DNA of 64,000 nucleotides from Erwinia_E haradaeae_D (GTDB taxonomy: Bacteria > Pseudomonadota > Gammaproteobacteria > Enterobacterales > Enterobacteriaceae), in contig NZ_LR217715.1 in assembly GCF_900698935.1 (NCBI RefSeq), positions 868,001 to 932,000 of the forward strand, in the 5' to 3' direction. Position numbers and translations under genes: made by a program. The notes beneath the pieces were generated by a model, which was not told where the DNA came from, searched no databases, and saw only the letters and a list, made by a program, of their open reading frames with translations. This document shows positions 50,612 through 61,587 of the stretch, piece by piece (within the stretch, counting starts at the first letter, position 1; each line of letters begins with the position of its first letter).

Positions 50612-52172
50612 ACTATATAGACACACACCGCTAGATCAAAAAAATGTTACTTTTTGTACCAAAATAAACTTTTTAAGTACATTAAACACAGAAAAAAGCA
50701 AAAGAACTAAGATTTATTATCCCCAGATATTCACTTGAGATATTAAGTATACAACCACGTCTGTAGACGTTCACAAACAGAAGCAATCACTCATTAATAC
50801 TACATTATTGAAAATATACAAACACTTAAAAATAAAACATCTAAATTACTCAGAATATATAGAACACATATTTGAAATCAAATAAAATTATAGAAGGAAA
50901 TTCTATAATAAACAGATTACAAAGACTATGAATAACCGCGATTACCATCTGTTTCAGACATGTATAATGATATCAATCGTATGTATTTTTTAAATATTTC
51001 TATTTCTTGTATTTATAAACTATAAACATCACTCTGTGTGTTACTATAAATATTGATAGAGACCCAAAAACACAAAAATCAAAGAATTATTTTCACATTG
51101 AGTTATTCAATAAAAATGAAGTAATCATGTATATTATTCTGTACCCATGCATACTCATATACAAAAAAAGCACTGACAATCGTCTGTATAAAACATTGAG
51201 CATAAATGTTATGGCTTGGCATATCTGCTGTATATTTTCATTAGAAAGCTCATACTCGCACTATACATTTTCGCTTACAAAATAATACAAATTATGTATT
51301 TTCTTTCCCAATCTCGATGATAAGAAAGCGAAACTCGTGGGAATCGCACATCCTCACATAGTACTTATGTAATGCCTTTCTTTAAAAACACTCTACGCTA
51401 GATATATACAATATTGTGTATTTACACTCTTTAAAAACATATGGTGTGCATTACCACTACTATTTTCCAATAAAATCTTACTATTATTTATGATGCCTGA
51501 GTTCTATGGTCTGAACGGCATTCGATCAAACTAATTTTGATGCTTATATACTTGCTGTATCTCTCTGATTCAATCCAGATCTAGTACACTGAACGCTAAA
51601 TCGTCATGGTTAGCGTGTCATGGTATATGATATCCTAGTAATATCACTAAAGAATACAGCTCCGTAATACCGCATTACTATTACACCATACACCTAGTAT
51701 TTAAAAAAATATTGTCGCAATGTGTTAAATGCTGCAGAATTTTCTCCATACCTGCCGCGGGTCTATTGTTATAAAAGTCTTAACTGATTAAAAATTAAAA
51801 ACTTATAATCCGGATTGCCTACCTTCATACATCATGCTATACACTTACATCCACAAAAATTACATATAATCAACTTTAATAACTCTTTACCATAAAAAAG
51901 AGCAGATATGTCTTTAAGCATACTATTAGCAGTAATTTACTGTCTTTGTTTCTTGAATCACATTATCTTTGTATAAAAACTTGCTAAATACGCAGTGCGT
52001 GCCCATCATGCTTCTAGTCCACATCATGATAATCATCATATGTTATTAGCTTATAGTTATCAAGCTTGAGAAAAGGTATTTTAATGACAAAATAGTGTCT
52101 CACTGTAACATTTACTCACTATACTATATAAAATATACATGAATATTATTCATCTTGACTGTATCCCTCATG
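50612..52172. other. Long gene-free stretch between metG and folA
   Basis: About 1.6 kb between convergent genes. A perfect 9-bp hairpin lies at 50887-50909 (ATTATAGAA, loop GGAAA, TTCTATAAT), roughly 280 bp after metG. Elsewhere only a 7-bp stem at 51593-51616. No remnant of the metG C-terminal domain was recognised. Confidence 0.5.
50887..50909. repeat. Perfect 9-bp hairpin downstream of metG
   Basis: ATTATAGAA and TTCTATAAT flank GGAAA, a stable tetraloop-like loop. No U-tract follows, so it is not a standard terminator. Confidence 0.4.
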
Positions 52173-52706
52173 CTAGTAATGACCAGCAATGCACTTTTTC
52201 GAAAACACAACATCGCATTCATTATATCGCTCAAGAATTTCAAATAATAAATTATACTTATGATATGTATTCCTACAATAACATGCGCTAAAAACCTCTT
52301 GCCAGTGAGTTCGATCATAGTATGGAAAATAAGTATCTCCTGCAATTACTGTCTTAATATGTGTTAGATATAATCGTTTAGCGCTTGAGATAAACTGCTG
52401 ATACACATCGCCTCCACCAATCACCATGATCTCTGGAGCTGTGCCGGAAACCCTAAAAACATCTTCAATGGTCGTCACCCACTTCACCATTTTAGTGCTC
52501 TTATTTGGAACACGACTCAAGATAATGTTCATACGCCCTGACAAAGGTAATGGTAGAGTTTCCCACGTACAGCGTCCCATCACGATGGGTTTGTGCAATG
52601 TGTTTTTTTTAAACCAATCTAGATCAATTGGTAAAAACCAAGGTATAGTATTATTTCTTCCAATTACATGATTGGTGGTCAAAGCCGCTATTAAACTAAT
52701 AATCAT
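52173..52706 (-). CDS. folA: Dihydrofolate reductase
   Basis: A 177-residue enzyme reducing dihydrofolate to tetrahydrofolate with NADPH. MIISLIAALTTNHVIGRNNTIPWFLPIDLDWFKKNT (seen as IGRNNTIPWFLPIDLDWF) includes the catalytic Asp of PIDL and the Met20-type loop. IVMGRCTWETL and EIMVIGGGDVYQQF bind cofactor. The protein is 18 residues longer than E. coli DHFR because the frame continues past FEILERY into a Cys- and Lys-containing tail, probably after loss of the original stop. It stands alone. With purU it marks an active folate cycle. Confidence 0.95.
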   Translation of the reverse strand: MIISLIAALTTNHVIGRNNTIPWFLPIDLDWFKKNTLHKPIVMGRCTWETLPLPLSGRMNIILSRVPNKSTKMVKWVTTIEDVFRVSGTAPEIMVIGGGDVYQQFISSAKRLYLTHIKTVIAGDTYFPYYDRTHWQEVFSACYCRNTYHKYNLLFEILERYNECDVVFSKKCIAGHY

Positions 52707-53894
52707 ATTCTCAACATTGAAAGTATAAAATCACCCATCAAAGACTTAGCCCGCGATGTTAGAGATGGAACTAATTGCCTATGGAAAACATACTTTATAT
52801 TAACCACATCACAGCGTGAGTGCATGAAAAAATACATCCACTGTGTTCCCGTTGTATTATATACTTGCCTTACATACACATATGTTAATTCTTTGTATTA
52901 AACTCACTACTACAGAGTGCTCTGTGCATGCACAATAGACAACGCAAAAATACAAAGATCACACAAGAAAATCACAAAGCATTCAGGATTTTATATAATT
53001 CATCTATAATGATTACCATTAATATTCCCTGAATACTCTTATTTTCAATTAAAATAGAAATCACTACACCACACCCAACCAAGTGGGCGCCAAGCTTTTT
53101 AAATAAAATTAAAAAATTTCCATGAGCAGTGCGCATATAAGATATATTTACCCCTTTTGAAGGAGCTAATCAAAATAATCTATTGATCTCGCATGATCCA
53201 TAGACTAAATAAATTCTCTCTGCTTTCATCGCGCAGTGATATGTTAATTACAACACACTAGTCGATTAGAGATGCATCACTAGCATTAGTTATACCTGAC
53301 GAATTCGTTTACTCAGTACCTCAGCACACTTAGGTCATCAAATTTTAGGTTCAGTGTGGATAATGAGTTTTCTAACATGTTTCATCTTCTTCGCAATCTT
53401 GAGACGTAATATTTTACAAACATACTCAGAGAACTCATCCTATAAAAGATATTCACTTGTAGAAAACCAAAAACAATAAAAACAAACATATAACATCGTA
53501 ATTATAATATATACGATATATATTCTATATATGACTATATTGTTGTATGATATACGGCATCTATATTCCTATATTGGTACAATAAAAAAACGGGGCAAGG
53601 TGTACTGTAACAATCACACCATCAGCAATATAACCTTGTTGTGAATATAAATAATAGATAACAAAAAAAATAAAAATATAGTCTGTCATACCTGTACATA
53701 GTGCGTCTCATATCAGGTTATTTTCATCCTGACATTATAAAAGAGAAATAATATATAAAATATATGGTAACATACCTACTAGTTATTTTGAATATCGTAA
53801 AATGCAATCTAATATCAATATCCACAATATGAATACTCTCTTTATACTATATGATTGCAAGATAATATCTTGGTCGTATGCCGCTAAAAGCTAT
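52707..53894. other. Gene-free stretch between folA and tRNA-Ala
   Basis: About 1.2 kb. Near its end TTGCAA (53855-53860) and TATGCC (53877-53882), 16 bp apart, may be the tRNA-Ala promoter. Nothing coding was recognised. Confidence 0.45.
53855..53882 (+). promoter_or_regulatory. Possible tRNA-Ala promoter
   Basis: TTGCAA and TATGCC are separated by 16 bp and end 12 bp before the tRNA. A G/C-rich discriminator follows the -10, as in stable RNA promoters. The boxes are imperfect. Confidence 0.4.
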
Positions 53895-53970
53895 GGGGGT
53901 ATAGCTCAGCTGGAAGAGCGCTTGCATGGCATGCAAGAGGTCGGCGGTTCGAACCCGCTTACCTCCACCA
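53895..53970 (+). tRNA. tRNA-Ala (GGC)
   Basis: A complete cloverleaf with anticodon GGC in TTGCATGGCATGCAA, a 7-bp acceptor stem closed by GGGGGTA/TACCTCC (one G-U pair), and encoded CCA. It is a single-gene unit. Confidence 0.97.
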
Positions 53971-56088
53971 TATTTGACACGCTATCTCAGATAGATCTAA
54001 TCTATCTACAAAAAAAATACGCATAAAATCAGTACAAAATTGCTCTGATCACAAAAACATATGCAGAATCAAAGCATGATCATTACATATACTATAGATT
54101 GTGTACAAATTTTCCTAAATAGTGAATTTAACCTAGAGATATCACAATCAGGACATTGTTGGTTCAACCTTTCTCCCTGCTATCCCAATATATCAAACCT
54201 AATGACATCATATCTTAAGATTCTTAAATATACTTCAACTAGATTTTTTCTATCTATATACAAGCTATAAGAGATTTAGTAATCAAAAGTATTTTTACGC
54301 TCTGCACTATTGCACGCCCAATATAATCCGTAGTACACCACTTCACTCTTTTTGTCATCATCACTGCATTCGTAGACTGCAATTACCCCATCTGACAAAA
54401 TAATTAGAGTACCATATGCAAATAGAAAATTTTTACGATAAAAGCAAAACATATAATACGAAATACTATTCATAAACATTTAGAAATAAATATGTCACGT
54501 AAGGCCGCACAAAAACACATACCAAAAAAAAACAAAATATACTTTATCAGCGTATTTCTATATTCTTAGCCTAGTATCACACCGAGACATATGGTGCAAC
54601 TTATGCGCTATCGTATGTGTTATACATATAAAATCATTATATATAGTTATAATAGGAGCAGATTAAAAAACAGTACTTGTCTCTTATTAATACTTCCCGT
54701 GAAGTCAGGAATCAATAGTATTATTGAGTAATATAGTGAAATACATAGATTTCTCATGATGTATAACGATATTTTTGTTGTACATATAACTATTTATACA
54801 ATTGAAAACTTATCTATAATCACAGTATTCTGATACCTATGCTTGCTCATCTAAGGATCAAGCAAGGATTTTTCAAGAAAATATTATGCGCTGTATTTTT
54901 CAATTCATAAAGTGTCCATCATGCAAACTCCATATAATATCAATATATTTGTATACTCACACCCTAACAAATACTAATCGTTGTATCACAGAAAGATAGA
55001 AATTAAATCATGGCTATGTAGACTTGACCTGTCTAATATAGATAAATATAAATCAAGATAGCTAAACATAGTTACGACCTATTGAATACGTTATCCGACT
55101 AAACATTACCGCAAAATTATTACTATTTATATAATCAATGACACACCGGCTAACAAAATATTTTTCATATTGTTAGACGACTGTGAATCACAATATATTT
55201 TACTATGTACTGATAGTATAATACTGATATTTATTTCCACAATTCAATGGTGATCATTAATCTAACTAAAAATCATATACTGCTTACCAAGATCATACTC
55301 GAACTCTGATTATTTAATCCACCACCATGAATCTTCTTCATAAAAAATAAAAATCTTCTCATATGGTAATATTTAGTGCATTCTGAATTATGGATATATG
55401 TATAGCTAAAACTATAAAACACTCTTTCTTTCTATCACACACTTACGATCATAGATACTCTGAAGCATATTCGTATTTCTTTATATTTTAAAAATATTTC
55501 TTCATACATACGGTTAAGCTTTCTTCATTATATCTCTCTAGTCTAATAGCAAAATTTTGAACAACCTCATTCCTTGAGTTATACCAAGACATCACCCTCT
55601 ATAAAAGATACTTGATGATATCCATTGTTGTAAAAAAACTTTCTTCTGAAGTATATTCTTAAAGAAAGCACCTCAAACCTCATGCAATCCTTGTATCTTT
55701 CATATAGACTTAATTCTGTCGATTATAGAGAATGATGCTCATAGAACACCTGAAATACTAAGAAAATATTTAAGTAAATTCTCATTGAGCAGCGTAAAAT
55801 CATAATATATATTAGAATAATAGATACACATTATATGTGATCAAGGCCCTTGATAACTTCTTTGATAACTTATTGATATGTAACTTTACAACCCCTATGA
55901 ACATAATATTGAGATCGATCATGATAATTGCAATTATAGAGGCCTCACATATGCTGAGAATTTTATTCGTCTTCATGTAAGATCACAATCCAACAAGCGA
56001 CTACTGTGTTAGAATAATCATAGGTGTGATCTGTCTTCATTATTTTGATAAATATTAGAATTGATACTCTATCACAGCGATTTCTTGA
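53971..56088. other. Longest gene-free stretch of the window
   Basis: About 2.1 kb between tRNA-Ala and lpxK. It shows an imperfect hairpin at 55150-55176 (CTAACAA/TTGTTAG), a 15-bp palindrome at 55840-55854 (ATCAAGG-C-CCTTGAT), a nearby 10-bp direct repeat TTGATAACTT, and a 14-bp palindrome at 55924-55937. Short frames at 54061-54270 and 54276-54479 have no signature. Confidence 0.5.
53989..54007 (+). terminator. Hairpin after tRNA-Ala
   Basis: AGATAGAT and ATCTATCT around CTA form a perfect 8-bp stem 18 nt after the tRNA. It is followed by an A-run, not a T-run, so it may guide 3' processing rather than terminate. Confidence 0.3.
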
Positions 56089-57072
56089 TCATCGTAGAGC
56101 TGAAACCAAACAAAAAATATTTTTCAATAATTCTTGGGCGTCGTTGCCAGATAGTGCGACCTCTACAGGTAGATACCACCAATTTTTCTTAGCAAAATGA
56201 CGAACTTTAACTGCATCTTTTTCTGTCATAAGCAGCGTTTGCCCACTGGTTGTTAATGTAGTCAAGCCTTTTAAGCGATATCTCTTATGATCAAGAAAGG
56301 ATATGGTTTTTAATGGCCTGACCCCCTCTGTATATAAAGTCTTAAAAAAACGCTGCGGGCACCCGATCCCTGCCATAGCCACTACATTTTGGAGTTCTGT
56401 TACAGGCCTCTTTTCTCCCGAGGAGATATTCACTGCAAATCCTGGCAGTAACTTCATAGATAACTCACCTGGTAAAGCTACTCCACCATTAGTTATAATT
56501 GCCGTTACGCTTCGCAGGCGACTCTGCAGTTCGCGCATCGGGCCAACTGGTAACCACCATCCATTGCCAAAACGACGCTCACCATCAATGACTACGATTT
56601 CAATATCACGAGCTAATGCATGATGCTGTAATCCATCATCAGTAATAATGATATCTACCACTGAGCACCTAAGAATTTCTTCTACTGCCTTTTTTCTGAT
56701 TGGTGCTACGCCTACTATGGCATGCGTTCTCTGATAAATCAGTATGGGCTCATCGCCGGCTTGATGAGCGGTAGTATGTTGTCCTACTATGAATGGATAA
56801 TGTCTGGCTTTTCCCCCGTAACCACGTGAAACTACTCCAACACGTAGCCCATGACTTTGTAGCATCCCTACAAGCCAAATTACCAAAGGAGTTTTACCGT
56901 TCCCACCTATAGTCAGGTTACCAACCATCACAATTGGAACAGGCGCGCGCCATGTCTTTCGCCATCCTAAAAGATAGCTAATGCGCAATAAATTACTTAT
57001 GCCACCATACACAAGACATAACGGAAATAATAAATAACGTACAGGACTTGTACTCCAAAAATGATGAATCAT
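56089..57072 (-). CDS. lpxK: Tetraacyldisaccharide 4'-kinase
   Basis: A 327-residue membrane-associated kinase (328 in E. coli) that phosphorylates the 4' position of the lipid A disaccharide. The P-loop is VGNLTIGGNGKTPLVIWL, with RVGVVSRGYGGKA and DVIITDDGLQHHAL after it. The N-terminal hydrophobic helix (YLLFPLCLVYGGISNLL) anchors it. Its ATG overlaps the msbA stop in ATGA, so the two are coupled as in E. coli. The E. coli downstream genes ycaQ-ycaR-kdsB are absent here; ycaR-kdsB is at 13 kb. Confidence 0.96.
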   Translation of the reverse strand: MIHHFWSTSPVRYLLFPLCLVYGGISNLLRISYLLGWRKTWRAPVPIVMVGNLTIGGNGKTPLVIWLVGMLQSHGLRVGVVSRGYGGKARHYPFIVGQHTTAHQAGDEPILIYQRTHAIVGVAPIRKKAVEEILRCSVVDIIITDDGLQHHALARDIEIVVIDGERRFGNGWWLPVGPMRELQSRLRSVTAIITNGGVALPGELSMKLLPGFAVNISSGEKRPVTELQNVVAMAGIGCPQRFFKTLYTEGVRPLKTISFLDHKRYRLKGLTTLTTSGQTLLMTEKDAVKVRHFAKKNWWYLPVEVALSGNDAQELLKNIFCLVSALR

Positions 57073-58817
57073 TGTGAAAATTGCATTTTATAAAGCTGTG
57101 CGTAACTACCATTTTCAGCTAATAACCGTCTATGCGTGCCGCTTTCTATAATTTTCCCGCCTTCAACAACAATGATTTTATCAGCATTCTCAATACTCGA
57201 TAAACGATGAGAAATTACCAAGGAGGTTCTATTTTTCTGCAGCTCCTCTAAGGCTATCTGTATAGAACGCTCAGATTTAGCATCTAGAGCTGACGTTGCC
57301 TCATCTAAAATTAAAATGGGGCAGTTACGTAACATTGCACGCGCAATCGCAATACGCTGACGTTGACCTCCAGACAGTAAGATGCCATTTTCACCAATAA
57401 CAGTATCTAGCCCATCATCCATGGTACTAATAAAATCCATAACCTGAGCAATTATAGCTACTCTCTCAATATCTTCGCGGCTATATTTCTCATGACAACC
57501 ATAAGCAATATTATTTGCAACGGTATCATTAAATAAATGAACATCCTGTGATACTAAGGCTACTTGTTTTCGTAATGAACTCAGTTTGTATTCACGTAAA
57601 TCATAACCATCTAACAGGATATTGCCATATTGAATATCATAAAACCGAGTGAGCAAACTAGCAATTGTTGATTTACCTGAACCAGATCGCCCTACTAAAG
57701 CCACAGTTTGTCCAGCCGCAATGTTTAAGTTAATATTTTTTAAAGCAGGATAATCACGACCGGGGTAATTGAAAGTTACATTGCGAAATTCAATCTCTCC
57801 AAGAGAGCGTTGCACATTATATTTTCCACTATCCACCTCCTGAGCTCTGTCTAGAATAGAAAAAATTGTCTGACATGTTGCCATACCTCGTTGAAACTGT
57901 GCATTAACGTTCGTTAAAGATTTTAACGGTCGTAGAAGCCCTATCATGGATGAAAAAACTACTGTCATAGTACCAGCAGTAAGCGTTGCCATCACACTGG
58001 GAAAACTAGCCACAAACAAAACAAATGCTAATGCCAATGATGCGATCAGTTGAATAATCGGGTCAGCAATCGATGAAGCAGATACCATTTTCATTCCTTG
58101 TTGCCGCATGCAATTACTTACACGATCAAAATATTCATTTTCAACCTTTTGTCCTCCAAAAATTAAAATTTCTTTGTGTCCTTTTAGCATCTGCTCAGCA
58201 CTAGTAGTCACCTGTCCCATTGTATTTTGCATATTTTTACTAATAGCACGGAAACGTTTAGAAACAGTACGAATAGACAATGAAACTAAAGGAGCTAAGA
58301 CCATTAAAATTAAAGATAATTGCCAGCTATAATATAGCATGAGCATAAAAAGACCAATAATAGACGCACCTTCACGTACCATAGTTACTAAAGCACCTGA
58401 CGAAGAAGAAGCAACATACTCCACATCATAAGCAATACGAGATAATAATGTCCCAGTAGACTGTTGATCAAAAAAGGATACAGGCATGCCCATGATATGG
58501 TTAAATAAATGCCTACGTATGTGCATCACCACGTTGCCAGAAACCCATGAAATACAATAACTAGATACGTAACTAGTCAGACCCCGCAAAAGCATCAAAA
58601 CAATAATCACTAGAGGCATCCAAAGTAAAACTGAATTGCCCGATTTGTTAAAACCATCATCCAACAAAGGTTTCAGAAGCGATAGCAGCAAGGTATCACC
58701 GATCGCATTTAGGATGAGTGAGATAGCAGCTATAATTAATCCTATTTGATACGGTCTGATTATTGGCCAAAGTCGATGAAATGTTTTTGAAGTAGAAATG
58801 TCTGGATCTAGATACAT
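57069..58817 (-). CDS. msbA: Lipid A/phospholipid flippase MsbA
   Basis: A 582-residue ABC half-transporter, the same length as E. coli MsbA, that flips core-lipid A across the inner membrane. I use MYLDPDISTSKTFHRLWP at 58817, preceded by GGTGA at 6 nt, over an earlier in-frame codon. Six helices cover about residues 25-320. The nucleotide domain has Walker A GRSGSGKST, signature LSGGQRQRIAI, Walker B ILILDEATSALD and the switch His in VISHRLSS. It is first in msbA-lpxK. Confidence 0.97.
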   Translation of the reverse strand: MYLDPDISTSKTFHRLWPIIRPYQIGLIIAAISLILNAIGDTLLLSLLKPLLDDGFNKSGNSVLLWMPLVIIVLMLLRGLTSYVSSYCISWVSGNVVMHIRRHLFNHIMGMPVSFFDQQSTGTLLSRIAYDVEYVASSSSGALVTMVREGASIIGLFMLMLYYSWQLSLILMVLAPLVSLSIRTVSKRFRAISKNMQNTMGQVTTSAEQMLKGHKEILIFGGQKVENEYFDRVSNCMRQQGMKMVSASSIADPIIQLIASLALAFVLFVASFPSVMATLTAGTMTVVFSSMIGLLRPLKSLTNVNAQFQRGMATCQTIFSILDRAQEVDSGKYNVQRSLGEIEFRNVTFNYPGRDYPALKNINLNIAAGQTVALVGRSGSGKSTIASLLTRFYDIQYGNILLDGYDLREYKLSSLRKQVALVSQDVHLFNDTVANNIAYGCHEKYSREDIERVAIIAQVMDFISTMDDGLDTVIGENGILLSGGQRQRIAIARAMLRNCPILILDEATSALDAKSERSIQIALEELQKNRTSLVISHRLSSIENADKIIVVEGGKIIESGTHRRLLAENGSYAQLYKMQFSQ

Positions 58818-59414
58818 GGTTTTCACCAGTTTTAGTTGAAATGTCACCATTTATTCTAGCCGGTATCACGCAGTATATAAAAGCACTGAGGACGCCAGTC
58901 GTATGTGATAAATTTTTACTTAAAAAAGCCATGAGGACATTAAATGAATGATTGGAAACCATTTCTTGCCTTAAAATCAGCATCTCAAAAAGAAAATCCC
59001 AAAAATGCAACGTTATTAAAATAATTTCTCGATAAATTATCCATCATGTATAATACATACTCTCTAAAATCTTGATCATACATCACTAATACCACACACA
59101 AGAAAGCTATTATGTAATGCGATACTTCTCCACAATACATATCGCATATTAATTTTATGCATAAAATATAAAAATTTTTATCACCTCCCGGGCATAAAAA
59201 TATAGATAATATAAAATAGATAGACCATATCTGTTTTTATATATACTATGATTATATACTAAGCTATTGGTATATATGGAATTTTATATAATTCTCTACT
59301 ACCAGTAGTCTCTGTAGTATAAGGACCTACAAGCTGAAACGTTGATACAATCCTCAAATAGAAATCGTCTATTCAAGTAATAATGTTTGAGTTTCCAAAT
59401 AAGATAAGAGATAT
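58818..59414. other. Divergent gap between msbA and tsaB
   Basis: About 600 bp. In E. coli comEC precedes msbA; a frame at 58696-59010 overlaps this place but shows no ComEC features. No hairpin of note was seen. Confidence 0.5.
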
Positions 59415-60086
59415 ATGCAAATATTAGCGTTAGACACGACTATGAGATTTTGCTCTGTGGCATTATCGAAGAAGAAGCAAGAACTCTCGTATGTTCAAAA
59501 ATGCTCTCGTGAACATACGCAATACGTTCTTCCATTAATACAAGATATATTACAAAAAGGTAACGTTTCCTTACAGGAACTAGACATCCTAGCCTTTGCT
59601 CGTGGTCCTGGTGGTTTTTCTGGTGTGCGCATATGTCTTGCTATTGCACAAGGCTTAGCATTAGGCGCAAACATTCCATTAACAGGCATTTCCACTCTTA
59701 AAAGCATGGCCCAAGCAGCTTGGAGATATCAGCATGCACAACGAGTACTAGTAGCAACGGATGCTCACATGGGTGAGATATATTGGGCTGAGTATCAACG
59801 TGATAATTATGGGAATTGGCATGGCGAAGAAACTGAATCACTACGTCACCCCACGGATATAATAAAACGAATGACTTTATTAAAAGATCAGTGGGTCTGT
59901 ATTGGCACAGGATGGAAAATGTATCCGCAACTACTCAAAGTCAGCCATCTCGATCTCATCATTACCGAAATAGAAACATCCAATGCAGTAGATATTATAC
60001 CCCTAGCACAAAAAACTCTTGCATTAGGATATGAAATTTTACCTCGCAATGCGGCACCAACGTATTTGCGTAATAAAGTTTGCTAA
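59415..60086 (+). CDS. tsaB: tRNA threonylcarbamoyladenosine biosynthesis protein TsaB
   Basis: A 223-residue ASKHA-fold protein (231 in E. coli) that works with TsaD, TsaE and TsaC to make t6A37 in ANN-decoding tRNAs. MQILALDTTMRFCSVAL, GGFSGVRICLAIAQGLALG in part GPGGFSGVRICLAIAQG, and MGEIYWAEY are diagnostic. It scaffolds TsaD rather than acting alone. The gene is monocistronic; a short GTG-started frame follows after 12 bp but shows no similarity. Confidence 0.95.
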   Translation: MQILALDTTMRFCSVALSKKKQELSYVQKCSREHTQYVLPLIQDILQKGNVSLQELDILAFARGPGGFSGVRICLAIAQGLALGANIPLTGISTLKSMAQAAWRYQHAQRVLVATDAHMGEIYWAEYQRDNYGNWHGEETESLRHPTDIIKRMTLLKDQWVCIGTGWKMYPQLLKVSHLDLIITEIETSNAVDIIPLAQKTLALGYEILPRNAAPTYLRNKVC

Positions 60087-60397
60087 CTGTTCACTCTAGT
60101 GATATACATTATTCGATTGAGCCTAACTGGCAGGTGCCAAAAAACTGATCATAAATGCAAATATGAAATAACAATCACTCCGTTGATCTATCGAAAAGAA
60201 CTGCTCCGAATACATCTAGGTGCAATACATAACAAGCTTGTATCTTATACACACTTTAGCCATATGAATAATTGGTCATTCTTGACTGAAAAAGTTTCTT
60301 CTACACTCACTAAGAACAAAAAATCTGCCTTAATTTATACCAAGTCATTCTTTAAAACACTCATTCCAATGAAATAAAACAATTAGCTTCTTTGTCG
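60087..60397. other. Gap between tsaB and tRNA-Trp with unassigned short frame
   Basis: About 310 bp. A 92-codon frame (60099-60377, GTG start) fills almost all of it. It has no convincing ribosome site and no motif I recognise, so I do not call it a gene; it might be a decayed neighbour of tsaB. Confidence 0.35.
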
Positions 60398-60473
60398 TGG
60401 CAGGGACGGAGAGACTCGAACTCTCAACACCCGGTTTTGGAGACCGGTGCTCTACCAATTGAACTACATCCCT
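60398..60473 (-). tRNA. tRNA-Trp (CCA)
   Basis: A complete cloverleaf very close to E. coli tRNA-Trp, anticodon CCA in CTCCAAA, discriminator G73 and encoded CCA. The upstream minus-strand region has TAGACA and TATTAT 19 bp apart, a weak promoter. Confidence 0.97.
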
Positions 60474-61028
60474 AAAACAACTACATAATACTTAATATAA
60501 TAATAGACATGTCTATCTATATTCTTAAATATTTTATATATGCTGATTCCACTTTGCAGAAATACAATTTATCTATACACGCCATTCTAAAAAAGAAGTG
60601 GCAATACACTATATATATTAAGAATGAAGGTACTGAACACCTTATCTCTGATATCACTATTCTCCTACAATCATACAATATACTACACTGATATAATTTT
60701 ATATTTTATGAATTTTATTCAGCGACATATATGATCATTTTATAGCAATAATCTCTTATTTTTGACTACAATGTAGTCTACCTCTAAAACGATAATATCT
60801 ATTGTTACAATGTGTTACTATACTCCCTAATACAGACCACGGATTATCAATAACTCTAGTTGTGTAACTAATTATTAATATATATTATGAATTAGATTGA
60901 CAAAAGTCTGAAGGATGGATACTGCTATCTATTATTAATAAATAAGATACTTGTAACCATTAACAGAAAAACCTATCTCTATATAGAGTAGAGATCCTAA
61001 CACGTGCTTTTTAACACCATTTCTATAA
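60474..61028. other. Gap between tRNA-Trp and tRNA-Glu
   Basis: About 555 bp. A 12-bp palindrome TAGACATGTCTA lies near 60509 and CTCTATATAGAG near 60975. A 60-codon frame at 60509-60691 has no support. Confidence 0.45.
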
Positions 61029-61034
61029 TGGTGT
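61014..61034 (-). promoter_or_regulatory. Hairpin overlapping the tRNA-Glu 3' end
   Basis: On the minus strand ACACCATT, which contains the discriminator and CCA of tRNA-Glu, pairs with AATGGTGT 5 nt later. The 8-bp stem in the precursor would cover the CCA end and may affect 3' trimming. No U-tract follows. Confidence 0.4.
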
Positions 61035-61104
61035 CCCCAAGGGGATTTGAACCCCTGTTACTGCCGTGAAAGGGCAGTGTCCTAGACCTCTAGACGATGG
61101 GGAC
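61029..61104 (-). tRNA. tRNA-Glu (UUC)
   Basis: A complete cloverleaf with anticodon TTC in CTTTCAC, matching E. coli tRNA-Glu apart from a few arm changes and an A instead of G at discriminator 73. CCA is encoded. It is not near an rRNA operon, its usual E. coli context. Confidence 0.97.
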
Positions 61105-61587
61105 TTGAGCTTTATCTTTTACCATGAAACGATATCTATCTAATATACTGGTCTTGGCTGATCCTCTAGAATACTTTTATACTCGTAAAATACTACAGAA
61201 TACTGATATAGTATATTATAAAAACCAAAATTTATATATCTTCGGATACCCTAATATAGGTAATCATCTATGCTATATTACTCTGATTTATATAGAATAC
61301 ATATACGATTTTCTGACGCAAAACACTCTAAAATATATACTCACTAACATAGCATATAGTGCATAATGGCACTACTATAACTTATAATTTATCCTTACAT
61401 ACATTTACATAAAAAAATTCTCATGTTCTGCAGTCTATCTTCCCTTTTAAAATACTCCATAATCTAAACAGATTTGGCTAAAAATACTTTTCAATATGAA
61501 GGTACTCCTATTATATCCATTCTGATATAGAGCACAAGAGTGAAACAGAAAACTTTTTTAAAATATCTACTACGTTCCACCATATAT
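61105..61587. other. Gap between tRNA-Glu and murI
   Basis: About 480 bp. An 80-codon frame at 61124-61366 lacks a ribosome site and signature. Neither a clear tRNA-Glu promoter nor a murI terminator was found. Confidence 0.45.

Noticed and set aside
53581..53640. Possible structured RNA around the CAAGGT...ACCTTG pairing
   Set aside because: Alternative pairings compete and no known riboswitch or small-RNA core was recognised.
58696..59010. 104-codon minus-strand frame upstream of msbA, considered as a comEC remnant
   Set aside because: Most of it overlaps the msbA start in another frame and it shows no ComEC-like membrane pattern.
60099..60377. 92-codon GTG-started frame 12 bp after tsaB
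   Set aside because: Position is suggestive of an operon partner, but no similarity to E. coli tsaB neighbours and no ribosome site were seen.
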